A stretch of DNA of 64,000 nucleotides from positions 62,001 to 126,000 of the forward strand of contig JACKPB010000001.1 in NCBI GenBank assembly GCA_024233875.1. The letters run 5' to 3'. The DNA comes from Leptospiraceae bacterium. Lineage in GTDB: Bacteria > Spirochaetota > Leptospiria > Leptospirales > Leptospiraceae. This document shows positions 25,931 through 35,242 of the stretch, in pieces (positions within the stretch are counted from its first letter, which is position 1; the number at the start of each line of letters is the position of its first letter). The notes under the pieces were generated by a model. The model was not told the DNA's origin. It worked only from the letters and a program-made list of their open reading frames with translations, and ran no database searches. The translations under genes and the position numbers were made by a program.

Positions 25931-26425
25931 TTAATTCATGACATCTATATTGTAACTCTCTTGGAGCGTTTTCCCATCATGGGTACCCATTAACGTCAGT
26001 ATCCATTGACCGGTACTATTGATATCAATCTCTCCTCTATGGTTTCCATCCTGATCAATTTGTAATTTTAGTGTTTTGTCAAATTTTTTAGTTGCACGTC
26101 GTTCCAGTTTGATCACCACAGAAGAATCAGAGAGAAGGGTATCATTCTTATAGAATTTGATTTCTATCGGATTGTTACCCAGTCTCAGGAAACTTCTCTC
26201 ATTGAGTTTGGAATCAAATTTATAGCCTTCTTTTACAAGTGCTTTTTGATCCTGAAGATACTTATTGTAATTCAGACCAATTTCATAATAATCAGTCCTC
26301 ACTACTCCTTCATGCCCTTCAAAAGCGATTCTTAGAGTGTAGTAGGTAGCTACAAACAAACTGAGAAAGATAGCAATGATCCCATAAAAAGTGTATCTCA
26401 GGGATTTATCCATCGTCTCAAACAT
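25931..26425 (-). CDS. ccoH: cbb3 assembly protein CcoH (FixH)
   Basis: 164 residues with a single N-terminal transmembrane helix (FYGIIAIFLSLFVATYYTL) and a periplasmic beta-rich domain. ATG 26425 is preceded by GAGGGAGGAAAT; an in-frame Met four codons later is less well placed. The periplasmic part starts with the DYYEIGLNYNKYLQ motif found in FixH. CcoH binds the assembling CcoNOP complex. It sits between ccoG and ccoI, as in most cbb3 clusters. Confidence 0.9.
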   Translation of the reverse strand: MFETMDKSLRYTFYGIIAIFLSLFVATYYTLRIAFEGHEGVVRTDYYEIGLNYNKYLQDQKALVKEGYKFDSKLNERSFLRLGNNPIEIKFYKNDTLLSDSSVVIKLERRATKKFDKTLKLQIDQDGNHRGEIDINSTGQWILTLMGTHDGKTLQESYNIDVMN

Positions 26426-26442
26426 ATTTCCTCCCTCTTGAC

Positions 26443-27759
26443 TTACTTACGTAAAGGTAAGCTCAATGGAATTTTCTTTTCTACATGGATAGATTTATCT
26501 TTCTCATCCTGAACTGTGAATACGATAGGGATAGATCTCATGGATTTATCGTTTTCTGTCAGATTGAGTTCAATAATGATTCTATCATCTTTAATTTGAG
26601 AACCATCTAAGTCGATAAGGTTCTCCGGACTTTCTGATCGAATGACCAATTCTCTATTGTCATAGGTAACAGCACTCAGTTTTAAATTTTGTTTGTCATT
26701 GCTAATATTGTACATCTTCAATTTAAAAATATGTCTGAGGACTGTATTGTCAATGATCGCCGGCTCTATGGTTCGTTCGGGGATCATCATGACTGAAAGA
26801 GGTACTCTTGTTGCTAGTTTGAAAAGGGCAAAAGAAACTGCTAGTGTCAGTAGAACCCCATAGATCAAAGTTCTGGGACGAACCCATTTGATTTTTTCAT
26901 TGGTTTCTATCTGAGCCAGAGAATAGTAATCTATTAGAGATTTCTTATTCTCTTTCGCCATTTGTATATTGCAGGCATCAGCACATTTCCCGCAGGCAAT
27001 GCAACCCACCTGAAGGCCTTCCCGAATATCAATACCTGTAGGACAAACCACAAGACACATATTGCAGGCAGTACAATCACCTATTTTAACTGTTTTTTGC
27101 CTTCTGGGTTCCCCTCTTTTGAAATCGTATGTAATATTAAAAGAATGCTCATCCATCATGATAGTCTGGAATCTTGCATAGGGGCATCCATACTTGCAGA
27201 ACTGCTCACGAACAAATCCCATATCTACATACATGGCCACGGTGAATGCCAGGAGGAAGTAATGGTAAATCTGTCCTTTAAAACTAAAACTTAAAATATC
27301 TGAAATCATTTCGTAGGGACTGGCAAAGTATCCTATCCAATGAAAACAGGCTATGAAGGAAATAACGATCCATACTACATGAACTATAAACACTTTTGGT
27401 TTGGGAGCATCTTTTTTGCCGTATTTTTTATCCAAAACCAATCTTCCAAAAAAATCGAATAAATCTGTATAAACTGTTTGGGGACAAGCCCAACCACACC
27501 AAACCCTACCTATGAGGGAGGTGAAGAAAAATAGGGAAAGACCCATGATTAACAAAAAAAGGAAGAGTATCAACCCTTCCTGCGGTATGTAGAAGTTTCC
27601 TAAAAGATGAAATTTTCTACCCGGGATGTCTAATCGAATAAGAGGTGCTCCCGAAGGTAGATTTACCCAGGGAGCACCTAAAAATAGTCCAAGGAGAATT
27701 CCCTGGACTATCGTCCGCATCGATCGTATTTTGCCTTTGATGGGACGTGATATTATCAT
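26443..27759 (-). CDS. ccoG: CcoG (RdxA/FixG) ferredoxin-like membrane protein
   Basis: 438 residues, with membrane helices in the first 200 residues, Cys motifs RVWCGWACPQTVYTDLF and REQFCKYGCPYARFQ, and two 4Fe-4S ferredoxin motifs (CTACNMCLVVCP and CIACGKCADACN). A final helix and a C-terminal immunoglobulin-like periplasmic domain follow (about 330-438). CcoG reduces Cu(II) for CcoI-dependent copper delivery. The start is one base past the ccoP stop. Confidence 0.95.
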   Translation of the reverse strand: MIISRPIKGKIRSMRTIVQGILLGLFLGAPWVNLPSGAPLIRLDIPGRKFHLLGNFYIPQEGLILFLFLLIMGLSLFFFTSLIGRVWCGWACPQTVYTDLFDFFGRLVLDKKYGKKDAPKPKVFIVHVVWIVISFIACFHWIGYFASPYEMISDILSFSFKGQIYHYFLLAFTVAMYVDMGFVREQFCKYGCPYARFQTIMMDEHSFNITYDFKRGEPRRQKTVKIGDCTACNMCLVVCPTGIDIREGLQVGCIACGKCADACNIQMAKENKKSLIDYYSLAQIETNEKIKWVRPRTLIYGVLLTLAVSFALFKLATRVPLSVMMIPERTIEPAIIDNTVLRHIFKLKMYNISNDKQNLKLSAVTYDNRELVIRSESPENLIDLDGSQIKDDRIIIELNLTENDKSMRSIPIVFTVQDEKDKSIHVEKKIPLSLPLRK

Positions 27760-27760
27760 T

Positions 27761-28294
27761 TTATTGACCTTTTTTTAGTGTAGCATTGGACTTCGCAATC
27801 CAAGCCATAATTTGATAAACTTTCTCTGCACCCAGAGAATTCTCATGAGGAGGCATAGGACCCTTACCGGTTTTCAGTCGATCACCTGTAATACCTTTCA
27901 TGATATTCTCAAAAACGAGAGCATCGGTATCACCATGCAACCATTCTTCATCCATAAGATTCGGACCAACCAAACCGGTACCATCTGCTTTGTGGCAGGC
28001 AGCACAGAAAGTTTGGAAATTTTTCTGTCCTTCAGCTATAGACTCTTCTTTGTCCCGGAAAGGATTTGAACCATCTTCAGATAGTACTACCATCTTTTCC
28101 TGCTTTCCATATTTCTCTTCATGAGCCTGGACTTCTAATTGATAAGAAACTTCCTGTCCCCACTGAGAAAAATAATGAAAGTAAATTACATAAAAAATTG
28201 AAAAAATGATTGTAAGTAACCAAACTAACTTCCACCATTCTGGCATCGGGTTATCAGCTTGGAAGATACCATCAACTTCTTTTGGTTCTTTCAT
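27761..28294 (-). CDS. ccoP: cbb3 oxidase subunit CcoP with a single haem c
   Basis: 177 residues from ATG 28294, which has AGGAGG at the right distance; TTG 28300 is an in-frame alternative. There is one transmembrane helix and a C-terminal cytochrome c domain with one CxxCH (TFCAACHKADG, Cys97-His101), and GPMPP supplying the distal Met. Ordinary CcoP has about 300 residues and two CxxCH motifs; here the second haem domain is absent. It follows ccoQ by two bases. Likely still membrane-anchored electron entry for the oxidase. Confidence 0.88.
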   Translation of the reverse strand: MKEPKEVDGIFQADNPMPEWWKLVWLLTIIFSIFYVIYFHYFSQWGQEVSYQLEVQAHEEKYGKQEKMVVLSEDGSNPFRDKEESIAEGQKNFQTFCAACHKADGTGLVGPNLMDEEWLHGDTDALVFENIMKGITGDRLKTGKGPMPPHENSLGAEKVYQIMAWIAKSNATLKKGQ

Positions 28295-28296
28295 AT

Positions 28297-28446
28297 TCAA
28301 TCCTCCTCTAACATCCTGTATTTCGGTTGTTCCATCATATCCCGTCTTTTTCTTCCATAAGTGTACCAGGTAATCATACCCAGTGCTATTACAAGAAGAG
28401 GAAGACGAAGGGCTTTATAGATAATTAATAATTCATTTTCACCCAT
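28297..28446 (-). CDS. ccoQ: CcoQ small cbb3 oxidase subunit
   Basis: A 49-residue protein (MGENELLIIYKALRLP...) found by reading the minus strand between ccoO and ccoP. It has one transmembrane helix (residues about 13-29), a basic patch YGRKRR and an acidic end, typical of CcoQ/FixQ, which stabilises the complex. The gene ends at TGA 28299-28297, two bases before the ccoP ATG, in the order N-O-Q-P. Its size is below many ORF cut-offs, so it is easily missed. Confidence 0.9.
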   Translation of the reverse strand: MGENELLIIYKALRLPLLVIALGMITWYTYGRKRRDMMEQPKYRMLEED

Positions 28447-28453
28447 AAGAGCC

Positions 28454-29140
28454 TCACTTGACGGATTTTTCCATGTTGGCGGTTGTGCTATCTTTTCCGA
28501 GTTTCAGGAGATAAGCGATCAATGCATCTCCTTCGGTTTTTCCGGCAACTAGATCTTTGGCAGCTGCATAGTCCTCTTCTGTATAAGGTACACCAACTTT
28601 CGAAAGAGCCTTCATGTTGGATACGATATTGTCAGCATCAACCACGGAAGAGGAATCAAACAACCAGGCGTAGGATGGCATGATTGAGTTTGGAGATGTC
28701 TCTCTTGGATTGATTAGGTGACGTTTGTGCCACTCAGCACTTGGCTGAATTTGTGATTCATGAGCCAGGTCCGGACCGGTTCTCTTGGAACCCCAAAGAA
28801 ATGGGTGATCATAAACATATTCACCACCTTTGGAATATCCTTCTGAACCATAAGCACGGGTAGGATCGAATCGATCTACTTCCCACTTGAATGGTCGGAT
28901 CATCTGAGTGTGACAGCTGTTGCAACCTTCTTTTTGGTAGGTATCTCTACCGGCCAATTCTAAAGCATTGTAAGGCTTTACTGAAGGGATTGGAGTAACC
29001 GTTTTTGTTAGGAAAAACGGTGGGATCAATTCAAACAGACCACCGATCACTACTGCTATTGTAGCATACAGAGTGAACTTTACAGCCTCTGTATCCCAAC
29101 GGTCTGCAATTTCGGAAAACCAGTTAAGAAACTTATCCAT
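28454..29140 (-). CDS. ccoO: cbb3 oxidase subunit CcoO (monohaem cytochrome c)
   Basis: 228 residues with an N-terminal membrane helix (KFTLYATIAVVIGGLFELIP) and a periplasmic cytochrome c domain. The haem site is EGCNSCHTQMIRPF (Cys73, Cys76, His77), and MPSYAWLF provides the axial Met. The segments GPDLAHE and LINPRETSPNSIMP are characteristic of CcoO. The gene begins two bases after ccoN. Confidence 0.95.
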   Translation of the reverse strand: MDKFLNWFSEIADRWDTEAVKFTLYATIAVVIGGLFELIPPFFLTKTVTPIPSVKPYNALELAGRDTYQKEGCNSCHTQMIRPFKWEVDRFDPTRAYGSEGYSKGGEYVYDHPFLWGSKRTGPDLAHESQIQPSAEWHKRHLINPRETSPNSIMPSYAWLFDSSSVVDADNIVSNMKALSKVGVPYTEEDYAAAKDLVAGKTEGDALIAYLLKLGKDSTTANMEKSVK

Positions 29141-29142
29141 AA

Positions 29143-30573
29143 TTACCCCCTTACCCCAACTCTAAGATCAGTTTCTTCAAATCCACTGTCTTTTGTTCCC
29201 ATTGTCTTGATAAAGTTGTATATCATTACAAGAATACCTGTGAAATACATAGTACCACCGATTGCTCTTGCAAGACGGAATGGTTTGAGTTGTTCTGTAA
29301 TGGTCACCCAATCTCTGTACAACAATCCACCTTTATCATCCAATGCTCTCCACATAGAACCTTCGGTAATACCGGAAGCCCACATAGAAACTACATACAA
29401 TAGAATACCCAGAGTTCCGATCCAGAAGTGAAAGTCTGCTAATTTTTCTGAATAAAGTTTGGTGTTCCATAGTCTGGGAATCATGTAGTACAATGCTGAA
29501 GCTGACATGAATCCAACCCAACCTAGAGTTCCACTATGAACGTGACCGATGATCCAGTCAGTGTTGTGTCCGAGTGCACTCACTGCTCTAATAGAGAGTA
29601 GTGGACCCTCAAAAGTGGACATACCATAGAAAGTGATACCTACAAGCATCATTTTCAGGGTTGCATCTACTTTGATCTTATCTCTTGTTTGAGTTAATGT
29701 CAAAAATCCATTCAACATACCACCCCAGGACGGCATCCAGAGCATGATACTAAAGACCATACCTGTAGTCTGTAACCAATCGGGGACAGGAGAATACAGT
29801 AAGTGGTGGGGACCCGCCCAAATGTAAATAAAGATCAAACTCCAAAAGTGGATGATCGAGAGCTTATGGCTATAGATCGGAAGTTTGATGTGTTTGGGTA
29901 GGTAGTAATACATCAATCCTAAGAATGGAGTGGTCAATACGAATGCGACTGCATTGTGACCATACCACCACTGGATATTGGCATCAAACACACCTGAATA
30001 GATGGAATAAGACTTCATCAATGTAGAAGGAATTGCTAAGTTATTAACAATGAACAAAAGTGGAACAGTTACAAATGAAGCTATATAAAACCAAATAGCT
30101 ACATACATTTGCTTCTCTTCTCTTTTGATTACAGTTCCGAGATAATTAACGAAGAATATCACATACCATACAACTAGCAATAAATCAAGCGGCCATTCTA
30201 ACTCTGCATATTCTTTTGCCTGGCTGTAGCCGAGGGGCAGAGTGATCGCGGCAAGCACGATAGTTAAGTTGTATAGAATCAGGTGAATACGGGAAAGGGA
30301 ATCGTTGAACATTCTCACGCGGCATAGTCTTTGAACTGTATGATACGAAGTTGCAAAGATTACACTGAGTGCGAATCCAAAGATGGCCGCATTGGTATGA
30401 AGTGGACGCAATCTTCCAAAGCTTGTGTATGGAAGACCGAGATTCAATTCGGGGAAAACCAGCTGAAAAGCCAATATTACACCGAAAAGCATCGAAGCCA
30501 CACCCCAGATCATTGCGGATATGATAAACCCTTTTACTATTGAATCATCATATTGAGTTTTACTGGTAGTCAA
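29143..30573 (-). CDS. ccoN: cbb3-type cytochrome oxidase subunit I, CcoN
   Basis: 476 residues, about twelve transmembrane helices. The haem b and CuB ligands are visible as LHTNAAIFGFA (low-spin His), WYGHNAVAF (active-site His region), AGPHHLLYSPVPDW (two CuB His) and GHVHSGTLGWVG (haem His). This is the high-affinity oxygen reductase core. It is the first gene of the operon, with GGAG upstream. No clean FNR box precedes it; see the rejected list. The subunit is typical in length. Confidence 0.96.
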   Translation of the reverse strand: MTTSKTQYDDSIVKGFIISAMIWGVASMLFGVILAFQLVFPELNLGLPYTSFGRLRPLHTNAAIFGFALSVIFATSYHTVQRLCRVRMFNDSLSRIHLILYNLTIVLAAITLPLGYSQAKEYAELEWPLDLLLVVWYVIFFVNYLGTVIKREEKQMYVAIWFYIASFVTVPLLFIVNNLAIPSTLMKSYSIYSGVFDANIQWWYGHNAVAFVLTTPFLGLMYYYLPKHIKLPIYSHKLSIIHFWSLIFIYIWAGPHHLLYSPVPDWLQTTGMVFSIMLWMPSWGGMLNGFLTLTQTRDKIKVDATLKMMLVGITFYGMSTFEGPLLSIRAVSALGHNTDWIIGHVHSGTLGWVGFMSASALYYMIPRLWNTKLYSEKLADFHFWIGTLGILLYVVSMWASGITEGSMWRALDDKGGLLYRDWVTITEQLKPFRLARAIGGTMYFTGILVMIYNFIKTMGTKDSGFEETDLRVGVRG

Positions 30574-30745
30574 GGTTTCACTCCTCTATTGAATAACATT
30601 TCTTTCATCGCTTATTTATATACAACTTTTTAAATTCTAAAACCAAATAAATTTATGATTTTTCTCAATAGATTAGTATTTTTAATGATTCTAATTTTGA
30701 ATTCTTTGGAAAGCTTAAAATATATTTTATTATAAAAATTATTAA

Positions 30746-30843
30746 TTACTCCCTTACACTTTTCGTGTGTAAGGTGAGGTTATCGTAAGGGAGCCTTTGG
30801 GCTCATCCTACCCAACCCCTATTTTTGTTGATCTATTAGTAAA
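30746..30843 (+). repeat. dispersed intergenic element, copy 2
   Basis: 98 bp, read on the plus strand. It starts TTACT, has hairpin A with CTTACAC/GTGTAAG (loop of 7), the block AAGGGAGCCTTTGGG, hairpin B TTGGG/CCCAA around CTCATCCTA, the tail AACCCCTATTTTTGTTGATC and ends ATTAGTAAA. Same element as copies 1, 3 and 4. Confidence 0.8.
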
Positions 30844-30887
30844 ATATGATTTTGTATAAAAAAACTAAAATGTTCAGAAGAATAAAA

Positions 30888-30907
30888 TTTGCGTAATGTG
30901 AGTTGAT
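30888..30907 (-). repeat. remnant of an inverted second element
   Basis: TTTGCGTAATGTGAGTT matches the hairpin-A end of copy 4 (59850-59870). It lies 45 bases after copy 2, in the orientation of copy 4 relative to copy 3. Confidence 0.4.
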
Positions 30908-31212
30908 TATTGGTTTGTTCTAATAACTTGAAATCTTTGTTCGGGTGCAATACAAAAGAACAAATCTTCTCTTCCGTTTCAATAAATTATTTAGATTAGC
31001 TATTAAAGTCCGGGTCTTAATTTATTTTATAAAAACACCAGGGTTGAATTTTTTGTAGAGCTGAAAAGGATTCATGAATTGAGTACCCTTACTAAACCCA
31101 TTTGTCCAAATCTCTATTCTTTAGAAGTGGGCGAAGGAGAGCTTCGATTTTTGAAGGAGTTTTTAGGGGTCTAAAGGCATATGGATTTTGGGAGAAAGTT
31201 TCGGAGGATTTC

Positions 31213-32451
31213 TTGAAGGTTATTATAATATTTTTTATAAGTTCGTTTGTCGGCATCGTAGCGGACAATAGTAAGGACTTGCGATCGGCCATCCGGCTTT
31301 ATGAATCCGGAAAATGGAAGGAATCGATTGAGATTCTTAATAAAATTGACCCGAAGTTCAAGGTTCAGGAAATCCAATTCTGGAAAGGGAAAATTAATGA
31401 GAAACTCAATAAAAACCCGGATGCTATCCTAAACTATCAAAACTCACTTTCAGTGCCAAAATCATTCCGAAAGGAAGAATACTTTTTATTCGCCAGAGAC
31501 GCTCTTTTCCGTCTGTACCGGGAAACGGACCAATTGGATAGCATTCTGAAGGATCGGGAGAAATACTTTAGTTCGGACGAGGAGATTTCAGGGGAAATGA
31601 ATTCCCTTCTCCTGGAAGCTTATTTGCAGAAGTTTTTCGAATTGCTGGAGAATAAGCAGTATTCTTTAGGAAATGAAATGTATCAAAAGTACATCGAATT
31701 ACTGTCTCATGAGGACAGGTCAAACAAACAGTTCTTTCCCGGGGTAAAGGATGGAGAATTGATTTTGGAGGCATACAGGTATTGCAATGAATTTGAAAAA
31801 AAATCTAACTCCAAATTGAAATTGGGAGTGGTTCTTTTCCGTGGAGCAGAATTTGAAGATTCGATGGGAAATCAAACTTTTTCCTTGAAAGATAATTCCC
31901 GAAAGAAGTTGGAGCTAACCCTGTCTTTACTGGAGAAGTATTTCTTTTTTTTGACAGAAGGGAAACTTTGGGTTGAACCTGAGTATATTATTAAAAATAA
32001 GAAGATCTCAGGAATCTCAAATGAAGATAGAAAGAATTCAGCACAATCTCTTTCTTTAAATCTTTCCAGGTTTTCAGATGAGGATAGAACTTGGTTAATT
32101 GACTTAAGTAAGCAATATGATGTATTATTGTTCTTCCTTCCGGGTGAGATGAAAGGATTTACCTTTTATAATTTTAATCTATCCGGAATGAAGAAAGCAG
32201 GAGATTCACATTTTCGAATCCTTTTGACTCTGGATGGAAAATTCGGACCTGTTGGAGCTATAAAAAACTTCTTTCCGTACTACATTTCTCTGAAAAATAA
32301 AAAGAATCAAGGGAAGTTTAAAAATGATCTGAATAAGTTTTCTGATAAAAATATAAAAAATCCTCTTCTGGGACTCAGAGAATTATTCAATAAATACAAA
32401 ACTCAGAAAGGAAGTTCAAAAACTAAGACAGAATCTAAATCCAAGCCTTAA
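31213..32451 (+). CDS. exported TPR-like hypothetical protein
   Basis: 412 residues from TTG 31213, chosen because GGAGG lies six bases upstream and a signal peptide starts at once (MKVIIIFFISSFVGIVA-DN). The frame extends 111 bases further upstream without a good start. Residues about 20-125 look like TPR helices (AIRLYESGKWKESIEILNKI, PDAILNYQNSL). The rest is helical and beta-rich (LLFFLPGEMKGFTF, DSHFRILLTLDG) and does not match a family I know. The C-terminus is Lys/Ser-rich. Convergent with the serine hydrolase gene, overlapping by 4 bases. Function unknown. Confidence 0.65.
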   Translation: MKVIIIFFISSFVGIVADNSKDLRSAIRLYESGKWKESIEILNKIDPKFKVQEIQFWKGKINEKLNKNPDAILNYQNSLSVPKSFRKEEYFLFARDALFRLYRETDQLDSILKDREKYFSSDEEISGEMNSLLLEAYLQKFFELLENKQYSLGNEMYQKYIELLSHEDRSNKQFFPGVKDGELILEAYRYCNEFEKKSNSKLKLGVVLFRGAEFEDSMGNQTFSLKDNSRKKLELTLSLLEKYFFFLTEGKLWVEPEYIIKNKKISGISNEDRKNSAQSLSLNLSRFSDEDRTWLIDLSKQYDVLLFFLPGEMKGFTFYNFNLSGMKKAGDSHFRILLTLDGKFGPVGAIKNFFPYYISLKNKKNQGKFKNDLNKFSDKNIKNPLLGLRELFNKYKTQKGSSKTKTESKSKP

Positions 32452-33620
32452 GGTTTTTTCAATTCTTTAATGTCTTTTAATACTCTCATGATATGAAACA
32501 TCATTTCGAAACTAAGAGAGATATCCTCCGTACTTCCAAAATTAGATACAATATATGTATCATACTCCGGAGAATAAAAAAGTAGGGTAGAGAGAAGGCC
32601 CGAATGTCCGTACAAATCAGGAGTTTCCGGCATAAGAAACATCATGTCTCCATATTTTACTGTCATTATTCCTTTCCCATAATAGATCCCATCATGGAAT
32701 AATTCATTTCCCAGCCAATCTTCAATTCTGTGATTCTTTAGGAGTTTTTTTTCATTGATTCCTCTATAAAATAGAAGTAAATCTTCAGTAGTAGATATGA
32801 TTCCCCCACCTGCCCAATCTGCAGAAACACTAACAAAGTTCGTGATGTCTTTTGAATTTAGAATCATAGGTGATATTGAAAGTGAACCCTGAGGGATTGT
32901 ATCACGTAAATGCATGTATGTATGTTTCATCCCCAGGGGAGAAAAAATTCGTTCTCTCAGATTTTGTTCAAAGGATTTTTCAGTGATTTTTTCAATCAAT
33001 AGACCGAGCAAAATGAATCCTGTATCAGAATAGTGAAATTTCTTTCCGGGGGGAGCGATTGGCTTTAGGTTTGTTCTGCTAAATTCTAAGATGTCTTCCG
33101 GTGTCCAAAATTTATCCGGGGAAGTGATGATTTGGTGTAGTATAGATTCGTTTCCACCTTCAAAGTAGTCCTCAGCTCCTGATGTGTGGGCCAGAAGGTT
33201 CTCTATAGTGACGTTTTTAGTGTAGTCTTTGCCTTCGAAGAAATACAATCCTTTTAGGACTCTTTCCTCCAGATAATCAGAAATCGAATCGGACAGTTTG
33301 ATTCGATTCTCTTCTACCAGTTGATATATCAGAGTGGTTGTAAAAAGCTTTCCTATACTGGCAATATGGTAGGGTTGATCAAGGGAGGTTCTCATCTTCT
33401 CTTTCCCATTTTGAATGTAACCTGCTGAATCTTTAATATGGAGATTGAGTGCATCCGAATGAATCAATAGAACTGCAGACTTAGATGATTTAGAGTTTTT
33501 AAAAGTCTTTTCAAATCTTTTGTGAATATCTGATTCCCCCTCCCTGATGGATTGAATTTTACATCCGGGAATAGATATTAGAACTAGAATAGTATGTATG
33601 ACAAATATAATTTTGTGCAT
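32448..33620 (-). CDS. beta-lactamase-family serine hydrolase lipoprotein
   Basis: 390 residues. The N-terminus ends in SIPGC (Cys20, lipobox). The class C beta-lactamase/CubicO fold is complete: SIGK (Ser88, Lys91), YSD at 197-199 where most relatives have YSN, LLAHTSG, and GHSG near 340 in place of KTG. Family members are esterases, D-alanyl-D-peptidases or penicillin-binding-like enzymes. Unlike the degenerate protein at 13281, this one keeps the active-site Ser. The ATG at 33620 follows GGAGA. The natural substrate is unknown. Confidence 0.88.
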   Translation of the reverse strand: MHKIIFVIHTILVLISIPGCKIQSIREGESDIHKRFEKTFKNSKSSKSAVLLIHSDALNLHIKDSAGYIQNGKEKMRTSLDQPYHIASIGKLFTTTLIYQLVEENRIKLSDSISDYLEERVLKGLYFFEGKDYTKNVTIENLLAHTSGAEDYFEGGNESILHQIITSPDKFWTPEDILEFSRTNLKPIAPPGKKFHYSDTGFILLGLLIEKITEKSFEQNLRERIFSPLGMKHTYMHLRDTIPQGSLSISPMILNSKDITNFVSVSADWAGGGIISTTEDLLLFYRGINEKKLLKNHRIEDWLGNELFHDGIYYGKGIMTVKYGDMMFLMPETPDLYGHSGLLSTLLFYSPEYDTYIVSNFGSTEDISLSFEMMFHIMRVLKDIKELKKP

Positions 33621-33676
33621 TTTTTTCTCCTGAATTGTATGAAAAATATTTCTGTCCGAACAGGCTTGACCTTTAT

Positions 33677-34459
33677 TTATTTTAGAATACTCAAATGGGA
33701 AAAGAAGATCGAAGCGGCATGGGATACATTTATAGAATCGGAATCCGTTCGTACAGGTAAAAAAAGAGAATAGTCTGCAAAAGGATACAATTCATCCGAA
33801 ACTCCCCGGGCTTCATTTCCTAAAACGAGAACCCATTTTTCTGGTGGGACAAAATCTTTCAAGCATATAGATGGTAGTGTCGGACGCTGTTCTGGGGATG
33901 TAATCAGAACCTTAAATCCTCTGAATTGAAATTCCTTTAAAACTAAGGGTACATTTACCGGGACAAATAGTTGAGATTGAAATACATTTCCCATTGATAC
34001 CCGCACTGTTCGACGGTTGTAGGGTGGTGATGTGGTTTTGTCTAAAATAAAATTTTGAAATCCAAATGCAATTCCGGAACGAAATATAGACCCGAGATTT
34101 TCCGGATCAGTGATACCGTTGAGCAGAATGTAATGATTGGAGTCAAATTGAAGATCACTAAAAGGGGGAATTTCCGTAAGGATCATTAGATTCTGATGAA
34201 GGGGATATCCAACGATCGATTCGAGAACTTCACCCGGTGCCACATAGATATTTTTCTCAGGTACTCTTTCCGAAATCCGTGATAAGTGTTTTTTGTAATT
34301 ATTTTGATCAAGTAAAATGCTTTTTATTTTCAGGTTTGAATCCAAGAGCCTCAAACAAACTTTCTCGGATTCAGCTATAAATGTATTACTCTTTTTCTTT
34401 GTTCTCAGGCTTCGGAATTCTTCAAGTCCGGGATCGTTTGGGTCTGAAATCAAATTCAT
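33677..34459 (-). CDS. SpoU-family RNA 2'-O-methyltransferase (TrmH-like)
   Basis: 260 residues with the N-terminal substrate-binding domain (SNTFIAESEKVCLRLL) and the C-terminal SPOUT knot. The three SpoU motifs are visible: NGITDPENLGSIFRSG, LGNEARGVSDEL and the cofactor loop SINVSHAAS. It would methylate ribose 2'-OH in rRNA or tRNA; which nucleotide is not readable. Cotranscription with the 35177 gene is possible, but the gap is 115 bases. Confidence 0.9.
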   Translation of the reverse strand: MNLISDPNDPGLEEFRSLRTKKKSNTFIAESEKVCLRLLDSNLKIKSILLDQNNYKKHLSRISERVPEKNIYVAPGEVLESIVGYPLHQNLMILTEIPPFSDLQFDSNHYILLNGITDPENLGSIFRSGIAFGFQNFILDKTTSPPYNRRTVRVSMGNVFQSQLFVPVNVPLVLKEFQFRGFKVLITSPEQRPTLPSICLKDFVPPEKWVLVLGNEARGVSDELYPFADYSLFLPVRTDSDSINVSHAASIFFSHLSILK

Positions 34460-34574
34460 ATTTCAATTCTCATATAGAATTACACTTTTCCTATTAGGGT
34501 AGATAGCTGAATTCTCTATGAATGAGTAATCCTTTTGAAAATGAAAATAAGAAAGTGAGTAAAAATTAAATCTT

Positions 34575-35177
34575 TCAAAATAATTTGAAGAGCTGAGAGA
34601 AAAATGCTCCATAACCTCCGGCTAAAATACCTCCGGCTATCAAACCCACCAGAGCTCCCCCCAAATGGGCATCATGGGCTATTCCGGAATCAGAGTTCAT
34701 GAGTAGAGTGGAGAAAAGAATATAAAGAACAGCAAAGATAGGTGCAGGGATGGGTATGGGAATGAACATCATATAGAGGCTCATCTGGGGGTAAAGAATC
34801 GCCGCCGTCACTAAGATTCCGGAAATACAACCACTGGCTCCGAGAGCCTGATAGTAGGGATCGTCTTTCTTACGAAAGTACGATATCAGAGTAGCGCCCA
34901 CACCGCTGAGAAAGTAAATAGAAAGGAAGGTAATGAAGCCTGCCGAATATTCCACAACTCTTCCGAAGTAAAACAAAGTCATCATATTGAATAAAAAATG
35001 AAAGAAATCTGCATGAGAGAAATTGGAGAGAATGACTCCCGGAATGTTTCCTCCGCGGGACAATTGATAGGGTCGGTAGAGGTATTTGTCCATCTCCTGA
35101 TAGGATCCCGACTGGGATGCAGTGTAGGCCTTATAAGAAATGATGGCATTGATAAAAATTAGTAAATATGTAAACAT
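34575..35177 (-). CDS. rhomboid-family intramembrane serine protease
   Basis: 200 residues with about six transmembrane helices. The rhomboid dyad is Ser115 in GASGCISG and His171 in DAHLGGALVGL, and the L1 loop SHADFFHFLFNM carries the usual HxxxxHxxxN. These proteases cut transmembrane substrates within the membrane. The length is near the bacterial minimum. No partner genes nearby suggest the substrate. Confidence 0.93.
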   Translation of the reverse strand: MFTYLLIFINAIISYKAYTASQSGSYQEMDKYLYRPYQLSRGGNIPGVILSNFSHADFFHFLFNMMTLFYFGRVVEYSAGFITFLSIYFLSGVGATLISYFRKKDDPYYQALGASGCISGILVTAAILYPQMSLYMMFIPIPIPAPIFAVLYILFSTLLMNSDSGIAHDAHLGGALVGLIAGGILAGGYGAFFSQLFKLF

Positions 35178-35242
35178 GGGCTCTCCATTGATTTCGTTAT
35201 TTTGCTTGCTAGATATATTTACAATTAGATTCTTGTTGGGGT

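Larger units (their letters stand above)
30574..31212. other. 639-bp divergent intergenic region upstream of ccoN
   Basis: Contains copy 2 of the dispersed element (30746-30843) and a probable remnant (30888-30907). The remainder is AT-rich and holds the ccoN promoter. The open frame from 31102 to 31212 has no good start site and I treat it as non-coding. Confidence 0.65.

Noticed and set aside
30655..30668. FNR/CRP-like half-palindrome (TTGAG-N4-ATCAT on the minus strand) upstream of ccoN
   Set aside because: Two of the ten core bases differ from TTGAT-N4-ATCAA, and the spacing to the only -10-like sequence is wrong. One match in AT-rich DNA is expected by chance.
31102..31212. N-terminal extension of the TPR-like protein from TTG 31102
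   Set aside because: No ribosome site, basic odd sequence, and it would bury a clear signal peptide that begins at TTG 31213 with GGAGG.
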